DNA of 37,893 bases from positions 1 through 37,893 of the forward strand of contig QHXC01000424.1 in NCBI GenBank assembly GCA_003222815.1, given 5' to 3'. Shown here piece after piece: positions 33,199 through 37,893 of this stretch (the stretch's first letter is position 1; each line of letters begins with the position of its first letter). Source of the DNA: Acidobacteriota bacterium. GTDB taxonomy: Bacteria; Acidobacteriota; Terriglobia; 20CM-2-55-15. The notes under the pieces were generated by a model. It was not told the DNA's origin. It worked only from the letters and a program-made list of their open reading frames with translations, and did not search any database. A program made the position numbers and the translations under genes.

Positions 33199-34395
33199 AT
33201 GTCCCGCTATTCGCTTCTCATGCTCCCTCTTGCGCTTCTTGCGTTTGTCCAGCCTGGTCTGGCCCAACGGAACGATCAGATTCTTCTCGAAGGTTTCGAA
33301 GCGCTGTATAACCTGGATTTTGACGTTGCGGAAACACACTTTCGCCGTCTAGCGGAGCTCGACCCCCAGCGCCCTGAACCCTGGAATCAGCTTGCCGCGA
33401 CGCTCTGGCTGAAGATCGTTGCAGGCCAGGAGAAGCTGAATCTGGAGAGTTTTTCGGGAGCTTCTTTGGGCACCGACGATTCGTCAGACGCCGTTGGCGC
33501 ACAAGAGGAAAAACAACTCCGGGACACCATCGCTACCGCCGTTTCTAAAGCCGATGCCCTTTTGGCACGCAACCGCCAAGACGTTCAGGCGCTATACGCA
33601 AAGGGTGTCGCTAAAGCCCAACTGGCGGCCTTCGAAGCCGTAGCCAAGCGCTCTTACTTTGCCGCTTATCGCACAGCTCGCGAGGCGCGCGACCTGCATT
33701 CAGAAGTTTTGAAGCTGGATCCGAACTTCAAGGATGCGGCTCTCACAATTGGTGTCTACGACTACGCGGTTGCTTCCATCCCAGGTTGGCTCAAGTTTTT
33801 CCTTGGGGCTTTCGGCCTGCGCGGCGACAAAGAGCGCGGATTGGCAACAATCGTCGACGTTGCGATAAGCGGAAAATCGGCGCGGACAGACGCGAAAATG
33901 CTCCTCATCGTCATGTATAACCGGGAAAAGAAGTACGAAGAGTCCGTGGCGCTCCTTTCGGACCTTCAATCCCGCTATCCGCGAAACTACCTGCTTGAAC
34001 TCTCAAAAGCATCCGTTTATAGCCGCATCAAAGAATGGGATCAGGCGATCAATAGCTACCGATCGGTCCTGCAGAAGGTTGAAGCCGGTAACCAAGGTTA
34101 TAAACATCTGGACCGTTCCAAAGTACTTCTGCTCCTTGCGAAGGCCAACGTGGATCAGGGAAGCGTACCTGAAGGAATGGCGATTTATCAGGAAGTGATT
34201 TCCGACGGCCGTTCATCCGATAACGATCGCGCTAACGCCCGGCTATGGCTCGGCAGACTCTATGACCTCATGAAAGACCGGACGAAGGCGGTCGCTGAAT
34301 ACGATGCCATCCTCTCTCTGAAGTGCGACCCACGCCTCAAAGCCCAGGCTCAGAAATACAAGAAGGATCCATTCGGAGCGGACGGCAAGTTTTGA
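33199..34395 (+). CDS. secreted tetratricopeptide-repeat protein
   Basis: 398 residues when started at ATG 33199 (MSRYSLLMLPLALLAFVQPGLAQ), a clean signal peptide; upstream frame to 32791 has no conserved start. About 120 residues of helical repeat (ALYNLDFDVAETHFRRLAELDP is a TPR unit), a middle region with AAYRTAREARDLHSEVLKLDP and LKFFLGAFGLRGDKERGLATI, then further TPR units (YEESVALLSDLQSRYPRN, WDQAINSYRSVL, PEGMAIYQEVI, TKAVAEYDAIL). Periplasmic or outer-membrane scaffold; partner unknown. It is followed by a 16-nt palindrome. Confidence 0.82.
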   Translation: MSRYSLLMLPLALLAFVQPGLAQRNDQILLEGFEALYNLDFDVAETHFRRLAELDPQRPEPWNQLAATLWLKIVAGQEKLNLESFSGASLGTDDSSDAVGAQEEKQLRDTIATAVSKADALLARNRQDVQALYAKGVAKAQLAAFEAVAKRSYFAAYRTAREARDLHSEVLKLDPNFKDAALTIGVYDYAVASIPGWLKFFLGAFGLRGDKERGLATIVDVAISGKSARTDAKMLLIVMYNREKKYEESVALLSDLQSRYPRNYLLELSKASVYSRIKEWDQAINSYRSVLQKVEAGNQGYKHLDRSKVLLLLAKANVDQGSVPEGMAIYQEVISDGRSSDNDRANARLWLGRLYDLMKDRTKAVAEYDAILSLKCDPRLKAQAQKYKKDPFGADGKF

Positions 34396-34408
34396 CGAAC
34401 TGAACTCT

Positions 34409-34424
34409 CCTCCTTCGAAGGAGG
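34409..34424 (+). terminator. CCTCCTTCGAAGGAGG palindrome after the TPR gene
   Basis: A 16-bp perfect palindrome (6-bp stem with a TTCGAA centre) begins 13 nt after the TPR stop (34393-34395). A second small hairpin (TTCGCC ... GGCGAA) follows at about 34429-34448. Together they probably end the transcript; there is no T-run. Confidence 0.45.
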
Positions 34425-34476
34425 GCGTTCGCCGATTTGTTGGGCGAAGCCGTTCTAGTGGTTTAGACTATCGCCG

Positions 34477-36093
34477 GTGAATCTTCGCAAACTCTCTTCA
34501 TCTCCCAAAGAACTGGTTGTCTGTTCGGTTGTTTTCCTCTGCTTGACTGAAATTGGGCTGTGGTTTTTCGCGAGGACGCCGAGGGGAAGGCTCAACGTCA
34601 CTCAGATTGTTTCTGTTCTGTTTTTGGCAATCGTGATCTTCCGTTTTCGAGAAATTCGCGCGAAACGCCATCAAGCTCCTGCGAGTCCTCCGGAATCGGA
34701 ATCCATGCTGCTGCCCTACCTCGCTATACTTTTCGGAACGCTCGTCTGGACAACGATGCTTTCAGCCTACTTCATAAGCGACGACTTTGGCCTTCTTTAC
34801 ATGGCGCGCAAACCAATGCTCAGCCGGATATGGCCGGTATTCCGCTATGGCGATGGTGCGGGCGTTTTCTACCGTCCTCTGACGCTTATGAGTTTTTCGT
34901 GGGACCATGCCATCTGGGGAGAATGGCCAGTTGGTTACCATGTCACAAACCTTCTCCTCCACGCGGCTTCGGTGGCCGGGCTCTTTGTGCTCTTGCGACA
35001 GCTCGGAGCCAGGCGGCGAGTGTCGGCAATCACTGCCGGACTGTTTGCCGCAATGCCGATTCAAGTGGAATCGGTTGCCTGGATGAGCGGGCGATTCGAT
35101 GTCCTATCGACGACCATCATTTTGTGGACAACCGTTTGTTACTTGTGGGCGCGCGCGAAGAACAGCCTTGCCGGTTACTTCGCCGCGCTGGCGCTCTTCG
35201 TCCTGTCGATGTGTTCCAAGGAAACCGGCTTCGTCCTGCCTCTGCTCTTAATCGCAATCGAATTGGCGGTGTTCCGCGCTCGGCCGCCATGGAAGATTGC
35301 CGGCTTCCTTGCGATCGGGGGAGTGGCGTTCGTTTATCGGATGTTTGCACTCGGCGGGCTCGGAGGATACAAGAGCGGTGGGGTCTCGTCAGCCCTCGAT
35401 CTCGGACCGAAGACTCTCGAAGGGCTGCTCATTCGCGCACCCGCGCAAATGCTTTTTGGGCTGAACTGGACTGAGCCTGTCGGCATTCTGGCCATCACGA
35501 TAGCCTCCGTGATGGCCGCAATTCTCATGCTGCTTGTGTTTGGCGCCCGGCTCGGAACTGAACAGCACTCGATCGTCCAACTAGGACTGATTTGGACATT
35601 CATTACAATGATTCCGGCGCACTTCTTGCTGATGATCGGTCCCGGTCTGAGCAATTCGCGCGTGTTGTGCTTGCCAACCGTTGGAATCGCGATGATGCTT
35701 GGGCAGCTCCTGGGATCGCTGAGTGGACGGCGCTTCCAGACGGCGGTGTTCGCCGTTTTCGCTGTCGTGCTCAATCTGGGTGTGCTGCACAATCTGGCGG
35801 CATGGCGATCGACTGCGGCACTCGCCGAAGACACTTTGCAGCACGTCATGAGACTCGAACCGTCGCCGCCGTCGCACTCGCAGCTCGTTTTCTCGAACCT
35901 TCCGGACACCGTCCGAGGCGTCTTCTTTTTTAGAGTCGGGTTGAGCGAGAGCTTGAAAATGGCGTATGGCCGCGATGACATCAGTGCCATCCACGATTCG
36001 GATCCAGCGACAGAGGTCCCTGGATCGCCGCAAGTGCAAGTTCGCTTCTTATGGAAAGGTGAACCGGAAGAATTGTTGGTCAAAGAGAAGTAG
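34477..36093 (+). CDS. multi-pass membrane glycosyltransferase (ArnT/PMT-like)
   Basis: 538 residues with GTG start 34477 and about ten to twelve TM segments. The first loop carries SAYFISDDFGLLYMARKP (Asp-Asp pair near residue 101), then FYRPLTLMSFSWDHAIWG and VGYHVTNLLLHAASVAGLFVLL, the layout of GT-C fold dolichol/undecaprenyl-dependent mannosyl- and aminoarabinose transferases (GT39/GT83-like). The last 110 residues are soluble with a hydrophilic end. It may glycosylate lipids, glycans or proteins on the outside of the membrane. The acceptor is unknown; no sugar-nucleotide genes are nearby. Confidence 0.8.
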   Translation: MNLRKLSSSPKELVVCSVVFLCLTEIGLWFFARTPRGRLNVTQIVSVLFLAIVIFRFREIRAKRHQAPASPPESESMLLPYLAILFGTLVWTTMLSAYFISDDFGLLYMARKPMLSRIWPVFRYGDGAGVFYRPLTLMSFSWDHAIWGEWPVGYHVTNLLLHAASVAGLFVLLRQLGARRRVSAITAGLFAAMPIQVESVAWMSGRFDVLSTTIILWTTVCYLWARAKNSLAGYFAALALFVLSMCSKETGFVLPLLLIAIELAVFRARPPWKIAGFLAIGGVAFVYRMFALGGLGGYKSGGVSSALDLGPKTLEGLLIRAPAQMLFGLNWTEPVGILAITIASVMAAILMLLVFGARLGTEQHSIVQLGLIWTFITMIPAHFLLMIGPGLSNSRVLCLPTVGIAMMLGQLLGSLSGRRFQTAVFAVFAVVLNLGVLHNLAAWRSTAALAEDTLQHVMRLEPSPPSHSQLVFSNLPDTVRGVFFFRVGLSESLKMAYGRDDISAIHDSDPATEVPGSPQVQVRFLWKGEPEELLVKEK

Positions 36094-36226
36094 CCGGATG
36101 TCGCTCGCGTTCGAGTCGTGCTGAATTCCTCAATATCAAGGAGGTCTGAAATTCCTGCAGTTTCTGCAGGTCTGTGTCTACTTGAGCGTCAACATTTGAG
36201 GCCAGTTGAGCACGACGGATGCGGCT

Positions 36227-36442
36227 TCACTTTGAAGCTGCGGCAGAGTCTCCTTCGGCCACAAGCCTGAGCTGATTTTCGTAGAAGGTGGCTTTGACAG
36301 AATTGAAATCCACTTCGTACTCGGTGAATTGATCGGGAAACTTGGGATCCGGAATCACTTGCGTGACAATGCCAATTCGCATGTAGGTTGGTACAAGGGA
36401 ACCTATCCGTTCGACATGGTCCCCAACTTTGAATTTGGACAT
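36227..36442 (-). CDS. small KOW/SH3-like protein
   Basis: 71 residues: MSKFKVGDHVERIGSLVP, MRIGIVTQVIPDP, YEVDFNSVKATFYENQLRLV. The GDxV ... GxVxxV pattern of small SH3-like beta barrels (KOW-type) fits, which in other proteins bind nucleic acid or ribosome components. No signal peptide or TM. It is divergent from the RRM gene at 36672 with a 229-nt gap. Function unknown. Confidence 0.68.
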   Translation of the reverse strand: MSKFKVGDHVERIGSLVPTYMRIGIVTQVIPDPKFPDQFTEYEVDFNSVKATFYENQLRLVAEGDSAAASK

Positions 36443-36534
36443 ATGGCAGAGTAGTTGAATACGGCGTCGTATTTCGAGTTAATTTTATGTAACTCGTGAA
36501 ATAACTGCGAAGCAGGAAGCACGCGTAGGTTTTT

Positions 36535-36558
36535 TAGCCACGAATTCCGCGAATGGGA
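36535..36558. repeat. arm of the CGAATTCCGCGAATGG repeat
   Basis: AGCCACGAATTCCGCGAATGGG at about 36537-36558 copies the left arm of the 28087 hairpin. It lies in the divergent gap between the KOW-like and RRM genes; no partner arm is close. Confidence 0.5.
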
Positions 36559-36671
36559 TACAATTGTGCGGTTAAGCCAACAATCCGCGACGGCAATTTT
36601 AAATTCGCAATTTGGTAACACTCGTGCAAAGTTCCGTCCACAACATGCGGAAAAAGGAAAGGAAGGACGGA

Positions 36672-36956
36672 ATGAGCGACAAGAATGTTTCCTCACCGAC
36701 AAAACTATTGTTTTCGAATGTTCCCGTCGATTGCCAGGATGAGTATCTGAGGTTGTGGGTCGAGGCCAGAGGCTATCGTGTGTCGACCTTGACGCTCATA
36801 CGAGATAGCGTGAGCGGTACGTCTCCTAGTTTCGCCTATGTGCAGTTGATGAATCCTTCGAGACTTGATGAGGCCGCGCGTAGTCTGGACGGTCAGACAA
36901 TTCAAGGACTTAAAATCCAGGTCGTTCGCATCGAGTCATTTTCTCAGTCGAAATGA
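36672..36956 (+). CDS. RRM-type RNA-binding protein
   Basis: 94 residues from ATG 36672 (MSDKN) with AAGGACGGA just upstream; longer frames from 36612 are less likely. One RNA-recognition motif: RNP2 KLLFSNVPVDC (strand 1), RNP1-like PSFAYVQLMNP (strand 3; aromatic Phe and Tyr retained, but the leading K/R-G pair of the consensus replaced), and a final strand LKIQVVRI. Bacterial single-RRM proteins bind RNA in cold and stress responses. The target is unknown. Confidence 0.85.
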   Translation: MSDKNVSSPTKLLFSNVPVDCQDEYLRLWVEARGYRVSTLTLIRDSVSGTSPSFAYVQLMNPSRLDEAARSLDGQTIQGLKIQVVRIESFSQSK

Positions 36957-37236
36957 AAACAATTCCCGCACACACCAGCCAAGCTGACGGAATCGCCACG
37001 TACAATCCGGACGACGTTCAGTTTTCCCATAGGTAGCAAGCCGACTCCACTTTTGCTTATCGAGCGATTTGTGTCACAGTAAGCCTCGCTGCCACTCGAG
37101 CTCGACACATTGTACGTGACGCCTCCAGGTGACCCGCTCGAGCACCACACGGCTGGTTTCGCCAAGGTCATGTGCTCAGCGCGCTGCTGATGGAGGCGGT
37201 ACCGCAAAAGAAGTAGGGCGGACAGGAGAGTCTCCA

Positions 37237-37629
37237 ATGAATGAAGAGGCAATAGAACTTCAGAAAAAGATTACACAGCTTTCGGATGAGCAGTTGTTAG
37301 AAATGGTCACAGTTGAATCTGGCGACTACCGCCAAGAGGCACTGGACTACGCGAAAGCTGAACTTACGTCGCGCGGTATCGACTTCGCTCCAGCTTCTGA
37401 CGAAAAAAGGGAGTCCAGCGAGGAAAGTGCAGTACCTCCGCTCGATGCACGTGGTTTGGTTTGTCTTGGTTGTGGCGGACAGATGCGGCCCGGGGCACTG
37501 GTCGCTGAAAAAGAGTTAACGATAGTCTTTACGGATAATCACGAAGAGCGCTTTGTTCGAGTGAATGCCTGCAGCCAGTGTGGGCAATTATCGCTCGTCG
37601 CCGACTATGAGACAGACGTTCAGCCGTGA
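37237..37629 (+). CDS. unrecognised protein with a zinc ribbon
   Basis: 130 residues from ATG 37237 (MNEEAIEL) with GGAGAG a few nt upstream; a frame to 37129 is longer but unsupported. The N-terminal half is acidic and helical (KKITQLSDEQLLEMVTVESGD, EALDYAKAELTSRG). The C-terminal half carries CLGCGGQM and ACSQCGQLSLVADY, two CxxC knuckles with the middle loop DNHEERFVRVN, forming a zinc ribbon. No signal peptide. Function unknown; may bind nucleic acid or protein. Confidence 0.7.
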   Translation: MNEEAIELQKKITQLSDEQLLEMVTVESGDYRQEALDYAKAELTSRGIDFAPASDEKRESSEESAVPPLDARGLVCLGCGGQMRPGALVAEKELTIVFTDNHEERFVRVNACSQCGQLSLVADYETDVQP

Positions 37630-37674
37630 CTTGTTTAAAAATGGACGAAATAGTGGCATCATTTGTCCCGCCTC

Positions 37675-37893
37675 CTATTCCTCTGACGTCAGGCCTCTCG
37701 TGAGCAGTTTGAAGAAAAGGTTAACCACGCTCAGGACGATCGCGCCGAAGAATGCCGGTAGAAAGCCCCGAATGCTGAAGCCGGGTACGAAAGCCGCCGC
37801 CAGTTTCAACATCACGGCGTTGATGACGAACCAAAATACCCCGAGCGTAATGAGGGTGAGCGGAAACGTCACGATCTTCAAAAACAAACCGAT
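37675..37893 (-). CDS. phage-holin-4/YvlD family membrane protein, 5' end cut off
   Basis: The minus-strand frame is open to the window edge. It ends at 37675; at least 72 codons are visible: FLKIVTFPLTLITLGVFWFV, MLKLAAAFVPGFSIRGF and FFGAIVLSVVNLFFKLL. This is the last part of the phage_holin_4_2 (YvlD-type) family, small four-TM proteins. Homologues sit near stress operons with DUF4097 proteins; here it is 17 kb away from one. The start lies outside the window. Confidence 0.8.
   Translation of the reverse strand: MGLFLKIVTFPLTLITLGVFWFVINAVMLKLAAAFVPGFSIRGFLPAFFGAIVLSVVNLFFKLLTRGLTSEE

Noticed and set aside
34560-35474. 304-codon plus-strand frame
   Set aside because: Out-of-frame shadow of the membrane glycosyltransferase; no hydrophobic pattern or family.
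1-37893. tRNA, rRNA, CRISPR, insertion sequence, prophage
   Set aside because: No cloverleaf-type sequence, no regular spaced repeats, no transposase or integrase frame found by reading both strands.

Overview
The window reads as a chromosomal segment of a soil-type bacterium, most likely an acidobacterium (phylum Acidobacteriota). The inference rests on gene content: a secreted Gly/Arg/Gln-rich protein of a family typical of acidobacteria (23831-24736), an ECF-sigma operon with DUF5668 and DUF4097 proteins, the trace of a serine/threonine-kinase glycine loop of the GMGEVYRARD type, and many single-copy housekeeping genes of moderately high GC. I see no tRNA, rRNA, CRISPR array, insertion sequence or phage gene, so this is ordinary core genome with small palindromic repeats in the gaps.

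Layout. Positions 1-1300: the 3' end of a SpoIIE/PP2C-type phosphatase gene, fxsA and a divergent Nudix gene. Positions 1328-2989: fabH and a divergent 2x[4Fe-4S] ferredoxin. Positions 2992-16705 form a long, almost gap-free minus-strand run. Read in transcription order it is: flippase-like membrane protein, nrdR, hsp20, lon, thiL, a zinc-ribbon protein, acyl-CoA dehydrogenase, meaB, methylmalonyl-CoA epimerase, MTA phosphorylase, CPBP protease, PfkB kinase, mgtC, dapF and a YpdA-like reductase. Many of these genes overlap by GTGA or ATGA, so translational coupling is likely. MeaB, the epimerase and the dehydrogenase form a propionate/branched-chain (methylmalonyl-CoA) catabolic block; nrdR-hsp20-lon is a proteostasis and nucleotide-stress block.

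Positions 16741-22380 (plus strand) start at a near-textbook ECF promoter. It drives the sigma factor, its zinc-finger anti-sigma factor, a B-box zinc-finger membrane protein, a DUF5668 mini-protein, a DUF5668-DUF4097 protein (resembling LiaI/LiaF and LiaG), a zinc-ribbon membrane protein, shikimate kinase, a secreted protein and CcdA. I interpret the first part as an envelope-stress operon. Positions 22637-37893 hold mostly single genes: a soluble histidine kinase, the secreted acidobacterial protein, a fatty-acid desaturase, an undescribed membrane/secreted protein pair, a GNAT-acyl-CoA-synthetase (ADP-forming) fusion, cytochrome c with a DUF5666-like partner, a CysQ-like phosphatase, a TPR protein, a multi-pass glycosyltransferase, a KOW/SH3-like mini-protein, an RRM protein, a zinc-ribbon protein and the 3' end of a holin-4/YvlD-type membrane protein.

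The most striking oddity concerns gene integrity. dapF, pfkB, lon and the zinc-ribbon gene at 20122 each lack a conserved block of roughly 30-37 codons (about 100 nt) and change frame exactly there. meaB has a single extra base in a C run. Five breaks in otherwise well-conserved genes within 16 kb suggest recurrent assembly or sequencing error rather than decay, but only read mapping can tell. Dispersed palindromic repeats of three kinds fill many intergenic gaps, and one of them gives two unrelated convergent genes the same last five residues.
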